Below are positions 1 through 8,934 of a DNA stretch of 64,000 nt, one piece after another (within the stretch, counting starts at the first letter, position 1; the number at the start of each line of letters is the position of its first letter). The notes beneath the pieces are model-generated. The model saw nothing but the letters and a program-made list of their open reading frames with translations, had not been told where the DNA came from and made no database searches. The stretch comes from Paracoccus yibinensis. Lineage in GTDB: Bacteria; Pseudomonadota; Alphaproteobacteria; Rhodobacterales; Rhodobacteraceae. Both the position numbers and the translations under genes were made by a program. The stretch lies in NCBI RefSeq assembly GCF_030846195.1, contig NZ_JAVCWH010000005.1, positions 248,001 to 312,000 on the forward strand, read 5' to 3'.

Positions 1-1
1 G

Positions 2-799
2 ACCCCGGCGATCTGGCTGCTGACCGGCCCGAACATGGCCGGCAAATCGACCTTCCTGCGCCAGAACGCGCTGATCGCCGTGCTAGCGCAGGCAGGGGCC
101 TTTGTCCCTGCCCGGCACGCCCATATCGGCCTGGTCAGCCAGCTTTTTTCCCGCGTCGGCGCCGCAGACGACCTGGCGCGGGGCCGGTCCACCTTCATGG
201 TGGAAATGGTGGAAACCGCCGCGATCCTGAACCAGGCCGACGACCGTGCGTTGGTGATCCTGGACGAGATCGGGCGCGGCACCGCCACCTGGGACGGGTT
301 GTCCATCGCCTGGGCGGTGATGGAGCATCTGCATGGCGTGAACCGCTGCCGCGCGCTGTTCGCCACCCATTACCACGAGATGACCGCGCTGTCGGCCAAG
401 CTGGACGGCGTGGAAAACGCCACCGTTGCCGTGCGGGAGTGGGAAGGCGAGGTGATCTTCCTGCATGAGGTCAGGAAGGGCGCGGCCAACCGCAGCTATG
501 GCGTGCAGGTCGCGCGGCTGGCGGGGCTGCCCGCATCCGTCGTGGACCGCGCCCGCGCCGTGCTGGACGCGCTGGAATCGGGCGAACGGGAAGGTCGGAT
601 GGGGGGCGCGGCCCGCCCCGCCGCCCTGATCGACGACCTGCCCCTGTTCCGCGCCGTGCCCCCCGCGCCGCCGCTGGCCCGCCCCAAGGAAAGCCTGCTG
701 GAGGCGCGGATGAAGGACATTCACCCCGACGCCCTGACCCCGCGCGAGGCGCTGGATCTGATCTATGACCTCAAAGCCCTGAGCAAGGACACCGCATGA
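2..799 (+). CDS. mutS: DNA mismatch repair protein MutS, C-terminal part (5' end outside window)
   Basis: The reading frame is open from the first bases of the window, so only about 265 C-terminal residues are visible. They hold the MutS ABC-type ATPase: Walker [10 protein letters not shown] about 10 residues into the window, Walker [11 protein letters not shown] with the following TAT, and the ATHYHEMT switch. After the ATPase comes a Pro/Ala-rich linker and a C-terminal helical tail ending [13 protein letters not shown], as in other MutS proteins. MutS recognises mismatches and recruits MutL. The TGA stop overlaps the aroC start (ATGA), so the two are translationally coupled. An ATG at 35 lies inside the Walker A motif and is not a real start. 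Confidence 0.97.
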   Translation, partial: TPAIWLLTGPNMAGKSTFLRQNALIAVLAQAGAFVPARHAHIGLVSQLFSRVGAADDLARGRSTFMVEMVETAAILNQADDRALVILDEIGRGTATWDGLSIAWAVMEHLHGVNRCRALFATHYHEMTALSAKLDGVENATVAVREWEGEVIFLHEVRKGAANRSYGVQVARLAGLPASVVDRARAVLDALESGEREGRMGGAARPAALIDDLPLFRAVPPAPPLARPKESLLEARMKDIHPDALTPREALDLIYDLKALSKDTA

Positions 800-1911
800 G
801 CTTCAACACCTTCGGCCGCGCGTTCCGGTTCACTACCTGGGGCGAAAGCCACGGCCCCGCACTTGGCGCCACCGTCGATGGCGTGCCCCCCGGCGTGGCC
901 CTGGACGAGGCCTGGATCCAGCAGTTCCTGGACCGCCGCCGCCCCGGCACATCGAAACACACCACGCAGCGCCGCGAACCCGACCAGGTCCGCATCCTGT
1001 CGGGCGTCTTCGAGGGCCGCACCACCGGCACGCCCATCCAGCTGATGATCGAGAACACCGACCAGCGGTCCAAGGATTACGGAGAGATCGCGCAGGCCTT
1101 CCGCCCTGGCCACGCCGACATCACCTATCACCTGAAATACGGTCACCGCGATTATCGCGGCGGCGGCAGGTCCAGCGCGCGCGAAACGGCGGCACGGGTC
1201 GCGGCGGGGGGCGTGGCGCAGGCGGTGCTGCGCGACCTGCTGCCGGACCTGCGGATCACCGGATACATGGTGCAGATGGGGACGCTGCACCTGGACCGCA
1301 CGCGTTTTGACGCCAATGCCATCGGCGAAAACCCGTTCTTCCTGCCCGATGCCACAGCCGTGGACCAGTGGTCCGACTATCTGGACGCCATCCGCAAGGC
1401 GCAGGACAGCGTCGGCGCGGCCATCGAGGTGCTGGTCGAGGGCTGCCCGCCCGGCCTGGGCGCGCCGGTCTATGCGAAGCTGGACACCGATCTGGCGGCG
1501 GCGATGATGTCGATCAATGCCGTGAAGGGGGTCGAGATCGGCGAGGGCATGGGTGCCGCCGCCCTAACCGGCACCGACAATGCCGACGAGATCCGCATGG
1601 GCAATGACGGCCCGATCTATCTGTCAAACCACGCCGGCGGCATCCTGGGCGGCATCAGCACCGGCCAGCCGATCGTCGTCCGCTTTTCGGTCAAGCCGAC
1701 CAGTTCGATCACAACTCCGCGCCGCACCATCGACCGCCACGGCAACGACATCGACCTGATCACCAAGGGCCGCCACGACCCCTGCGTGGGGATTCGCGCG
1801 GTGCCGGTGGCCGAGGCGATGGCTGCCTGCGTGATCCTGGACCACCTGCTGATGGACCGGGCGCAGACCGGGGGCCAGCGCGGCCTGATCGGCGATATGT
1901 CGCAAGACTGA
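796..1911 (+). CDS. aroC: Chorismate synthase
   Basis: AroC converts 5-enolpyruvylshikimate-3-phosphate to chorismate with reduced FMN, the last common step of aromatic amino acid synthesis. The 371-residue length is typical. Family motifs are visible: [10 protein letters not shown] near the N-terminus, the [12 protein letters not shown] segment, [14 protein letters not shown], and [17 protein letters not shown] near the C-terminus. The start ATG overlaps the mutS stop and is preceded by AAGGA about 6 bases upstream. No other aromatic pathway gene is adjacent. Confidence 0.98.
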   Translation: MSFNTFGRAFRFTTWGESHGPALGATVDGVPPGVALDEAWIQQFLDRRRPGTSKHTTQRREPDQVRILSGVFEGRTTGTPIQLMIENTDQRSKDYGEIAQAFRPGHADITYHLKYGHRDYRGGGRSSARETAARVAAGGVAQAVLRDLLPDLRITGYMVQMGTLHLDRTRFDANAIGENPFFLPDATAVDQWSDYLDAIRKAQDSVGAAIEVLVEGCPPGLGAPVYAKLDTDLAAAMMSINAVKGVEIGEGMGAAALTGTDNADEIRMGNDGPIYLSNHAGGILGGISTGQPIVVRFSVKPTSSITTPRRTIDRHGNDIDLITKGRHDPCVGIRAVPVAEAMAACVILDHLLMDRAQTGGQRGLIGDMSQD

Positions 1912-1936
1912 CGCGAAACTTTCAAAAACCGGCCGT

Positions 1937-1993
1937 CTGTCATAAAAGGGTCATGCTTCTTTCGCACAAGCGTCACCTGTGGCGCTTAGGTCA
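1937..1993 (+). promoter_or_regulatory. Pho box (PhoB binding site) upstream of pstS
   Basis: At 1937-1954 the sequence CTGTCATAAAAGGGTCAT consists of two 7-base units (CTGTCAT, GGGTCAT) separated by AAAA, the 11-base arrangement of the classical Pho box. The GTCA cores start at 1939 and 1950; another lies at 1972, two further 11-base turns away, and one at 1990. The site lies about 80-100 bases before pstS, and the operon itself encodes PhoB, so phosphate-starvation autoregulation is expected. Binding is inferred from the match only. Confidence 0.8.
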
Positions 1994-2034
1994 CGCACAG
2001 CCCCAGCTTGGGCGTGAAGTAACAGGAGAGATCC

Positions 2035-3063
2035 ATGTCCACCGTGAAATTCACCGTCTCGGCCCTGGCCGTGATCGCCGCCTCGGCCACCACTGCGGCC
2101 GCCCGCGATCAGGTCCAGGTGTCGGGGTCGTCCACCGTGCTGCCCTATTCGACCATCGTGGCCGAGCTGTTCGGCGAGAACATGGATTTCCCCGTTCCGG
2201 TGGTGGAATCCGGCGGCACCGGCGGCGGGCTGCAGAAGTTCTGCGAGGGCGTGGGCGCGAACACCATCGACATCGCCAATGCCAGCCGCCCGATCCGCGA
2301 CGCGGAACGCGAAACCTGCACCGCCAACGGCGTGACCGACATCATGGAGGTCCGCATCGGCTATGACGGGATCGTCTTCGCCAACGCGGCCAGCGGCCCG
2401 GATTTCGCCTATACTCCCGCCGACTGGTTCAACGCCTTGTCCGCCAAGGTCGTGAAAGATGGACAGATAGTCGATAACACTGCCGCGAATTGGTCCGACG
2501 TGAACCCGGATCTGCCGCAGCAGGAAATCCTGGCCTTCATTCCCGGCACCAAGCACGGCACCCGCGAGGTCTTCGAGGAAAAGGTCATCCTGGCCGGCTG
2601 CGAGGAATCGGGCGCCATGGAAGCCTTTGTCGCCTCGGGCATGGACGAGGACGCGGCCGAGGAAGCCTGCACCACGCTGCGCACTGACGGCCGGGCCGTG
2701 GACATCGACGGCGACTACACGGAAACGCTGGCCCGCATCGAATCCTCGCCCAACGGCATCGGCGTGTTCGGCCTGTCCTTTTATGAAAACAACACCGACA
2801 AGCTGAAGGTCGGCACCATCGGCGGCGTCACGCCGTCCACCGAAACCATCGCCTCGGGCGAATACCCGGTGTCGCGCCCGCTGTTCTTCTATGTGAAGAA
2901 GGCGCATATCGGCGAAATCCAGGGCCTGCAGGAATTTGTCGAATTCTTCGTGTCCGATGAAATCGCCGGTCCCGATGGCCCGCTGGCCGAATACGGGCTG
3001 GTGTCCGATCCCGAACTGGCCGCGACCCAGGAAGCCGTCGCCGCCGGAACCACGATGCAGTGA
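2035..3063 (+). CDS. pstS: Phosphate ABC transporter, substrate-binding protein PstS
   Basis: A 342-residue periplasmic phosphate-binding protein. An N-terminal signal peptide (about residues 1-22, ending around TAAARD) is followed by VSGSSTVLPYS, the Ser-rich phosphate-binding loop typical of the family. Later SGGTGGG and GTKHGTREVF contribute to the same pocket. A ribosome binding site (AGGAG) lies about 8 bases before the ATG. It delivers phosphate to PstCAB encoded next and is first gene of the Pho-box-controlled operon. The pocket composition fits PstS rather than a sulfate binder. Confidence 0.95.
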   Translation: MSTVKFTVSALAVIAASATTAAARDQVQVSGSSTVLPYSTIVAELFGENMDFPVPVVESGGTGGGLQKFCEGVGANTIDIANASRPIRDAERETCTANGVTDIMEVRIGYDGIVFANAASGPDFAYTPADWFNALSAKVVKDGQIVDNTAANWSDVNPDLPQQEILAFIPGTKHGTREVFEEKVILAGCEESGAMEAFVASGMDEDAAEEACTTLRTDGRAVDIDGDYTETLARIESSPNGIGVFGLSFYENNTDKLKVGTIGGVTPSTETIASGEYPVSRPLFFYVKKAHIGEIQGLQEFVEFFVSDEIAGPDGPLAEYGLVSDPELAATQEAVAAGTTMQ

Positions 3064-3132
3064 TGCCGGGGGGCGGCGCGTGTCTTGCGCGCCGTCCCGA
3101 CCCTTTCGTTCTTCCCTGAAGGATTGCCCTTT

Positions 3133-4338
3133 ATGCCGCTGTCATGGGCGTTGTTTGCAAGTTTCCTGCTGGCCGCGGCCGGTTACGTCGTCGGCCGCAG
3201 CCGCGCCTTTGCCACGGCCGGTCCCGATGTCCGCAGGCTGCACAGCCGCCCCACCTATCACGGGGCCAGCGTCGGATTGGCGGCCCTGCTGCCCGCGCTG
3301 GCGGTGATGGCTGCGGGGTCCATCCTTCGCGTGGCCGGCGTTCTGTCGGACCAGACCGGCCCGATCATCGGCATTGTCGCCCTGATCGCGGCCATCGCTG
3401 GCCTGGGCTTCGGCGTCATGCGCATCGGTCAGCAATACCAGGCCCGCAATGTGGTCGAACACATGGTCCTGGGCCTGCTGATGCTGTGTTCGCTGATCGC
3501 CATCGTGACCACTGCCGGGATCGTGCTGTCCCTGGTCTTCGAAACCGGGCATTTCTTCCGCGTCTATGACTGGAAGACCTTCTTCTTCGGCACCGAATGG
3601 ACGCCGCGCTTCCAGGGCAATTCGCAACTGGGCATCGTGCCGCTGCTGTGGGGCACGCTCTATGTCTCGGCCATCGCGCTGCTGGTGGCGGTGCCCATCG
3701 GGCTGTTCGCCGCCGTCTATATGTCGGAATATGCGTCCCGCCGGGTGCGCGGCTTCGTCAAGCCCGCGATCGAGGTTCTGGCCGGTATCCCCACCATCGT
3801 CTATGGCCTGTTCGCCCTGATCACCGTGGGGCCGCTGCTGCGCGATTACTTTGCGCAGCCGCTGGGCCTGGGCAATTCGGGCACCTCGGTCCTGACCGCC
3901 GGGCTGGTCATGGGCATCATGCTGATCCCCTTTGTCAGTTCGCTGTCGGATGACATCATCAACGCCGTGCCGCAAAGCTTGCGCGACGGCGCCCTGGGCT
4001 TGGGATCGACGCCTTCGGAAACCGTGCGCCAGGTGGTGCTGCCCGCAGCCCTTCCGGGCATCGTCGGTGCGGTCCTGCTGGCCGCCAGCCGCGCCATCGG
4101 CGAGACGATGATCGTGGTGCTGGGCGCGGGCGCCGCCGCCCAGATGAGCCTGAACCCGCTGGAGGCGATGACCACCATCACCGTCAAGATCGTCAGCCAG
4201 TTGACCGGCGACAGCGACTTCAACTCGCCCGAGACGCTGGTGGCCTTTGCCCTGGGCCTGACGCTGTTCCTCATCACCTTGGCCCTGAACGTGGTCGCGC
4301 TCTACATCGTGCGCAAATATCGCGAGCAATACGAATGA
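3133..4338 (+). CDS. pstC: Phosphate ABC transporter permease PstC
   Basis: Inner-membrane permease of the Pst phosphate importer. The ATG at 3133 is chosen because GAAGGA precedes it; a TTG 48 bases upstream lacks such a site. The product of about 401 residues is longer than E. coli PstC because it has an extra hydrophobic N-terminal region (residues 1-110), common in alphaproteobacterial PstC. The C-terminal half has the permease core, with the EAA-type loop around LRDGALGLGSTPSETV and the following RAIGETMIV segment. The stop overlaps the pstA start (ATGA). Confidence 0.95.
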   Translation: MPLSWALFASFLLAAAGYVVGRSRAFATAGPDVRRLHSRPTYHGASVGLAALLPALAVMAAGSILRVAGVLSDQTGPIIGIVALIAAIAGLGFGVMRIGQQYQARNVVEHMVLGLLMLCSLIAIVTTAGIVLSLVFETGHFFRVYDWKTFFFGTEWTPRFQGNSQLGIVPLLWGTLYVSAIALLVAVPIGLFAAVYMSEYASRRVRGFVKPAIEVLAGIPTIVYGLFALITVGPLLRDYFAQPLGLGNSGTSVLTAGLVMGIMLIPFVSSLSDDIINAVPQSLRDGALGLGSTPSETVRQVVLPAALPGIVGAVLLAASRAIGETMIVVLGAGAAAQMSLNPLEAMTTITVKIVSQLTGDSDFNSPETLVAFALGLTLFLITLALNVVALYIVRKYREQYE

Positions 4339-5693
4339 CCGATATGCCGCTGTCCTCTTCGGTCGCCGCACCCGACCGCAAGCCTGCCTCGCTTCTGGAA
4401 CAGGATGCGCGCACCAAGGCCCGCAACGCCGCCGAAAGGCGCTTTCGTCTCTATGGCATCGCCGCCATCGCGATTTCCATGATCGCGCTTGTGGTGCTGC
4501 TGGCGACGATCCTGACGGGTGGGGCAGGGGCCTTTCGCCAGACCTACCTGAACATCCCGGTCGAACTGGATGCCGCCGTTCTGGACCCCAAAGGCAACCG
4601 CGACCCGGCCGAGATGGCCAAGGTGCTGACCCTGTCCTATGGTCGCGTGCTGGACGCCGCGGTCGAGGCGACGGTCGCCCGCCACGGCATCCAGATCGAG
4701 GGCCTTTCCGAAGATGACATCGACAACCTGATCTCGAAGGAAGCCTCGGCCCAGGTGCGCAACCGGGTGCTGGCCAATCCCGAGCTGATTGGCCAGACGG
4801 TCGAATTCGACGTGCTGACCAGCGGACGCATCGACGGCTTCTTCAAGGGCCGCGTGACCATGGAAAGCGCGGAACGCGACAGCAACACCTCGCCCCAGCA
4901 GCTGCAACTGGCGCAGGAACTGGCTGACCGAGGCGAAATCGTCACCCGCTTCAACTGGAACTTCCTGACCAATGCCGACGCGTCCGACCAGCGGCCCGAG
5001 GCCGCGGGCGTGGGCGTGGCGATCCTGGGGTCGTTCTACATGATGCTGGTGGTGTTGGTCCTGGCGGTGCCCATCGGCATCGCTGCCAGCATCTATCTGG
5101 AGGAATTCGCGCCCAAGAACCGCATCACCGACATCATCGAGGTCAACATCTCGAACCTGGCGGCGGTGCCGTCCATCGTCTTCGGCATCCTGGGGCTGGC
5201 GGCCTTCATCAACTTCGCGGGCCTGCCGCAATCGGCGCCCATCGTGGGCGGGCTGGTGCTGACGCTGATGACGCTGCCGCGCATCATCATCCCCACCCGC
5301 GCCGCCTTGAAGGCCGTGCCGCCGTCCATCCGCGACGCCGCCCTGGGCGTGGGCGCGTCCAAGATGCAGTCGGTCTTTCACCATGTCCTGCCGCTGGCGA
5401 CACCGGGCATCCTGACCGGGGTGATTCTGGGTCTGGCACAGGCCCTGGGCGAAACGGCGCCGCTGCTGCTGATCGGCATGGTGGCCTTTATCCGCGACCA
5501 CCCGGACGGGTTGCCGGGGGGCCTGTTCGACCCGGCATCCGCCCTGCCGGTGCAGGTCTATAACTGGACGCAGCGGTCCGACCCGGCCTTCATCGAGCGG
5601 GCCTCGGGGGCGATCATCGTCCTGCTGATCTTCCTGCTCTGCATGAACGTGCTGGCCATCTGGCTGCGCCGCAAGTTCGAACGCCGTTGGTAA
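4335..5693 (+). CDS. pstA: Phosphate ABC transporter permease PstA
   Basis: Second permease of the Pst importer, 452 residues. One membrane segment lies near residues 35-60. A large hydrophilic region follows (about residues 65-220, ending in [21 protein letters not shown]), then the transmembrane permease core with the EAA-type loop ([20 protein letters not shown]) and [13 protein letters not shown]. This long insert, compared with about 296 residues in E. coli PstA, is usual in alphaproteobacteria. It overlaps pstC by 4 bases and is followed 19 bases later by pstB. Confidence 0.95.
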   Translation: MTDMPLSSSVAAPDRKPASLLEQDARTKARNAAERRFRLYGIAAIAISMIALVVLLATILTGGAGAFRQTYLNIPVELDAAVLDPKGNRDPAEMAKVLTLSYGRVLDAAVEATVARHGIQIEGLSEDDIDNLISKEASAQVRNRVLANPELIGQTVEFDVLTSGRIDGFFKGRVTMESAERDSNTSPQQLQLAQELADRGEIVTRFNWNFLTNADASDQRPEAAGVGVAILGSFYMMLVVLVLAVPIGIAASIYLEEFAPKNRITDIIEVNISNLAAVPSIVFGILGLAAFINFAGLPQSAPIVGGLVLTLMTLPRIIIPTRAALKAVPPSIRDAALGVGASKMQSVFHHVLPLATPGILTGVILGLAQALGETAPLLLIGMVAFIRDHPDGLPGGLFDPASALPVQVYNWTQRSDPAFIERASGAIIVLLIFLLCMNVLAIWLRRKFERRW

Positions 5694-5712
5694 ACGCCCT
5701 GAAGGAGGCCAT

Positions 5713-6513
5713 ATGTACGATACGAACCGCCGCCTGGAGAGTGCCGTGACCCAGACAGAAACCAAGATTTCCGCCCGCAAGGTGCAGGTCTATTACGGCG
5801 ACAAGCACGCGCTGAAGGATGTGGACGTCGATATCCTGGACAAGACCGTGACCGCCTTCATCGGCCCGTCGGGTTGCGGCAAGTCCACCTTCCTGCGCTG
5901 CATCAACCGCATGAATGACACCATTCCCATCGCGCGGGTGGAAGGCGAGATCCTGCTGGACGGCGAGGATGTCTATGACCGCCGCGTCGACCCCGTGCAA
6001 CTGCGCGCCAAGGTGGGAATGGTCTTTCAGAAGCCGAACCCCTTTCCCAAGTCGATCTATGACAATGTGGCCTATGGTCCCCGCATCCACGGGCTTGCGC
6101 GCAACCGTGCCGAACTGGACGAGATCGTCGAAAAGGCTCTGCGCGGCGCTGCGCTGTGGAACGAGGTGAAGGATCGCCTGTCCGAACCCGGCACCGGCCT
6201 GTCGGGCGGCCAGCAGCAGCGCCTGTGCATCGCCCGCGCGGTGGCCACCAGCCCCGAAGTCCTGCTGATGGACGAGCCGTGCAGCGCGCTTGACCCCATC
6301 GCCACCGCCCAGGTCGAGGAACTGATCGAGGAACTGCGCAGCCAGTTTTCCGTGGTGATCGTCACCCATTCCATGCAGCAGGCCGCCCGTGTCAGCCAGA
6401 AGACGGCCTTCTTCCACCTGGGCAACCTGGTCGAATACGGCGACACCGACGACATCTTCACCAGGCCGAAGGACAGCCGGACCGAGGCCTATATCTCGGG
6501 CCGGATCGGCTGA
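5713..6513 (+). CDS. pstB: Phosphate ABC transporter ATP-binding protein PstB
   Basis: The 266-residue ATPase energises PstCA. It has Walker [10 protein letters not shown] (near residue 55), the ABC signature [14 protein letters not shown], Walker [14 protein letters not shown], and the H-loop [21 protein letters not shown] stands just upstream of the ATG at 5713. A GTG further in (5745) is a possible alternative start that would remove about ten poorly conserved residues. Confidence 0.97.
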   Translation: MYDTNRRLESAVTQTETKISARKVQVYYGDKHALKDVDVDILDKTVTAFIGPSGCGKSTFLRCINRMNDTIPIARVEGEILLDGEDVYDRRVDPVQLRAKVGMVFQKPNPFPKSIYDNVAYGPRIHGLARNRAELDEIVEKALRGAALWNEVKDRLSEPGTGLSGGQQQRLCIARAVATSPEVLLMDEPCSALDPIATAQVEELIEELRSQFSVVIVTHSMQQAARVSQKTAFFHLGNLVEYGDTDDIFTRPKDSRTEAYISGRIG

Positions 6514-6529
6514 CAGGACAAGGGCAGGA

Positions 6530-7258
6530 ATGATGAACCGCGAAAAGCATATCTCGTCGGCCTTCGACCGCGATCTGGAAACGATCCAGGCCCTTGCCGT
6601 CAAGATGGGCGGCATGGTCGAGGCCGCCATCACCGACGCCGCCACTGCCCTGGAAACCAGCGACGTGGAACTGGCCGAACAGGTCCGCCGCCGCGACAAG
6701 GCCATCGACGCGCTGGAAATGCAGATCAACGAGGACGCGGCCCGTCTGATCGCCTTGCGCGCCCCCACGGCCACCGACCTGCGCATGGTTCTGGCGGTGA
6801 TGAAGATCGCGCATTCGCTTGAACGCGTGGGCGATTACGCCAAGAACATGGCCAAGCGCACCCATGTCCTGTCCCAGATGCCGCCCATCGAGGGCGCGGG
6901 CCTTGCCCTGCGCCGGATGAGCAATGCGGTGGGCAAGATGGTCCAGGACGCGCTGGACAGCTATATCCGCCGCGACGCGAGCCTTGCCGGGGACGTGCGC
7001 CAGCGCGACCTCGAAGTGGACCAGATGTACAACGCGCTGTTCCGCGAATTCCTGACCCACATGATGGAAGACCCGCGCAACATCACCGCCTGCATGCACC
7101 TGCATTTCATCGCCAAGAACGTGGAACGCATGGGCGACCTGGCCACCGCCATCGCGGAACAGGTGATCTATCTTGTCACCGGGGAACTGCCCGATGACAG
7201 CCGCCCCAAGGACAACAGCGTGCCGGGCATGGAAGCCGACCTGGCAGCAGGGGGCTGA
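6530..7258 (+). CDS. phoU: Phosphate signalling protein PhoU
   Basis: PhoU is a helical regulator that links the Pst transporter to the PhoR/PhoB system and limits phosphate uptake. The 242-residue product has the two repeated PhoU domains; the ERVGDYAKNMAKR and ERMGDLATAIAEQ segments are the paired metal-binding motifs. Two consecutive ATG codons (6530, 6533) follow AGGGCAGGA, so the start is uncertain by one codon. The frame stays open far upstream into pstB, but that part is shadow. Confidence 0.96.
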   Translation: MMNREKHISSAFDRDLETIQALAVKMGGMVEAAITDAATALETSDVELAEQVRRRDKAIDALEMQINEDAARLIALRAPTATDLRMVLAVMKIAHSLERVGDYAKNMAKRTHVLSQMPPIEGAGLALRRMSNAVGKMVQDALDSYIRRDASLAGDVRQRDLEVDQMYNALFREFLTHMMEDPRNITACMHLHFIAKNVERMGDLATAIAEQVIYLVTGELPDDSRPKDNSVPGMEADLAAGG

Positions 7259-7261
7259 GGG

Positions 7262-7951
7262 ATGGCGCGGCAATCTCCTTGTGTCCTGGTGGTCGAGGAT
7301 GAGGGCGCGCAGCGTGAGGTGCTGCAATACAACCTCGAAGCCGAGGGCTTCGAGGTCGTGGTCGCCGACAATGGCGAAGACGCGCTGCTGCTGGTCCAGG
7401 AGGAACAGCCCGACCTGATGGTCCTGGACTGGATGCTGCCCAAGGTCTCGGGGATCGAGGTCTGCCGCCAGGTCAAGGCCGACCCCGCCACGCGGTCGAT
7501 CCCGATCATCATGCTGTCCGCCCGCAGCGAGGAAAGCGACCGCGTGCGGGGCCTTGAGACTGGCGCCGACGATTATGTCGTGAAGCCCTATTCCGTGGTC
7601 GAGTTGATGGCCCGGCTGCGCACGCAACTGCGCCGCACCCGGCCCGCCAGCATGGGCGAACGGCTGTCCTTCGGCGACATCATCCTGGATGCGGCCGAGC
7701 ATCGCGTGTTCCGCGCGGGTCAGGCGCTGCACCTGGGGCCGACGGAATTCCGGTTGCTGTCCACGCTGATGGAAAAGCCGGGCCGGGTCTGGACGCGCGA
7801 ACAGCTGCTGGACCGGGTCTGGGGGCGCGACATCTATGTCGATACGCGCACCATCGACGTGCATGTGGGCCGGTTGCGCAAGGCGCTGATGCAGAACGGC
7901 GGCGACAATCCGGTCCGCACCGTGCGGGGAACCGGCTATTCGCTGGGCTAG
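7262..7951 (+). CDS. phoB: Phosphate regulon response regulator PhoB
   Basis: A 229-residue OmpR-class response regulator. The receiver domain (1-120) has the acidic pair VVEDEG, the phospho-acceptor Asp in LDWMLPKVSG near residue 56, and the conserved Lys in VVKPYS. The C-terminal half is a winged helix with LGPTEFRLLSTLMEKPGRVW and a DVHVGRLRKAL recognition region. It starts three bases after phoU. Activation of the Pho box at 1937 is expected. The partner kinase gene phoR is not adjacent: the next gene is a convergent sugar kinase whose end overlaps phoB by 4 bases. Confidence 0.95.
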   Translation: MARQSPCVLVVEDEGAQREVLQYNLEAEGFEVVVADNGEDALLLVQEEQPDLMVLDWMLPKVSGIEVCRQVKADPATRSIPIIMLSARSEESDRVRGLETGADDYVVKPYSVVELMARLRTQLRRTRPASMGERLSFGDIILDAAEHRVFRAGQALHLGPTEFRLLSTLMEKPGRVWTREQLLDRVWGRDIYVDTRTIDVHVGRLRKALMQNGGDNPVRTVRGTGYSLG

Positions 7952-8823
7952 GTCCGGTTGGCGATGAAGGGAATCACTTCCTCGATCCCCGGAATGGCAT
8001 CGCCTGCCCCGGGAATCGTGACCTTCAGCGCCGCCGCGCCCGCCGCCAGGCGCAGTGCCGCAGGGACCGCGTCGCCCCGATCCAGGGCTGCCGCGAAATA
8101 GCCTGTGAAGGTGTCGCCCGCCCCTGTCGTATCCACCGGATTGACCGGGAACGCCGCCTGGCGATGAACCTCGCCCGTCACCAGATCCCGGTATTCCGCG
8201 CCGTCGCCCCCGCGCGTGATCAGCAGGCCCTGCACGGGCAGATCCCCCGGCATGGCCGCGAACAGGGCCTCGGCCTCGCCCGCGTTCATGGCCAGGATCG
8301 TCGCATGGGGCAGGATCGCCCGAACCGCGTCGATATCGAAAGGCGCCGCGGAATAGATGACCCGCGCGCCTGCCCGCCGCGCGATCCGGGCTGCCTCGGT
8401 CTGGCAGCCGGTTTCGTTCTGGATCAGCAGCATATCCTGCGGCTTCATGGCCGATAACGGCTTTTGCAGCATCGCCGGGGTGATCGCCCGGTTCGCGCCG
8501 GGATGGATGACGATGGAATTCTCGGCCTGATCGTCCAGCAGGATGATGGCATGGCCCGTGGCCTGGCCGGGCAGGCGCAGGATATCCGCGGTGCAGACGC
8601 CCCGGTCGCGCAGGCGGTCGATCACCCAGTCGTCTTCCGGGCCGATGGCCCCCACATGATGGGTGATCGCGCCCGCACGTGCGGCCGCGATCGACTGGTT
8701 CGCGCCCTTGCCGCCCAGACCCTGCGCATAGCTGCGAGAGGCGAGCGTCTCGCCCGGCCTGGGCAGGTGATCCAGCCGGTAGACGTGGTCGATATTGATC
8801 GACCCCAGGTTCCAGATCGCCAT
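7948..8823 (-). CDS. Ribokinase-type PfkB family sugar kinase
   Basis: A 291-residue PfkB-fold kinase. N-terminal LGSINIDHVYRLDHLPRPGETL and GGKGANQSIAAARAGA are the ribokinase sugar-binding segments; the C-terminal DTTGAGDTFTGYF contains the catalytic Asp and anion hole. The start at 8823 has AAAGGAAG upstream. Ribose is the likeliest substrate by motif, but no ribose transporter or other pentose gene is nearby, so specificity is uncertain. Confidence 0.88.
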   Translation of the reverse strand: MAIWNLGSINIDHVYRLDHLPRPGETLASRSYAQGLGGKGANQSIAAARAGAITHHVGAIGPEDDWVIDRLRDRGVCTADILRLPGQATGHAIILLDDQAENSIVIHPGANRAITPAMLQKPLSAMKPQDMLLIQNETGCQTEAARIARRAGARVIYSAAPFDIDAVRAILPHATILAMNAGEAEALFAAMPGDLPVQGLLITRGGDGAEYRDLVTGEVHRQAAFPVNPVDTTGAGDTFTGYFAAALDRGDAVPAALRLAAGAAALKVTIPGAGDAIPGIEEVIPFIANRT

Positions 8824-8886
8824 GAGCTTCCTTTCGATATGCGTCCCGGCCATGGTGGCGGGCGCGCGCGACGATTGTCCAGTAAC

Positions 8887-8913
8887 GAAAAACGCGCCCC
8901 GCAAGGGGGCGCG
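8887..8913 (-). terminator. Intrinsic terminator of the cytochrome bc1 operon
   Basis: On the minus strand an 8-bp stem (CGCGCCCC / GGGGCGCG) with a 5-base loop is followed by TTTTTC. It lies about 20 bases after the petC stop and is oriented to end petABC transcription. Confidence 0.9.
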
Positions 8914-8934
8914 CCTGGATCGCGGGATTGTGGA

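Noticed and set aside
2936..3307. Many long open frames opposite or overlapping real genes, e.g. 1951-2907 minus and 4302-5780 minus
   Set aside because: GC-rich third positions create long antisense frames. These lack domain motifs and overlap well-supported genes.
7948..8823. phoR-like kinase downstream of phoB
   Set aside because: The gene has PfkB sugar-kinase motifs and is on the opposite strand.
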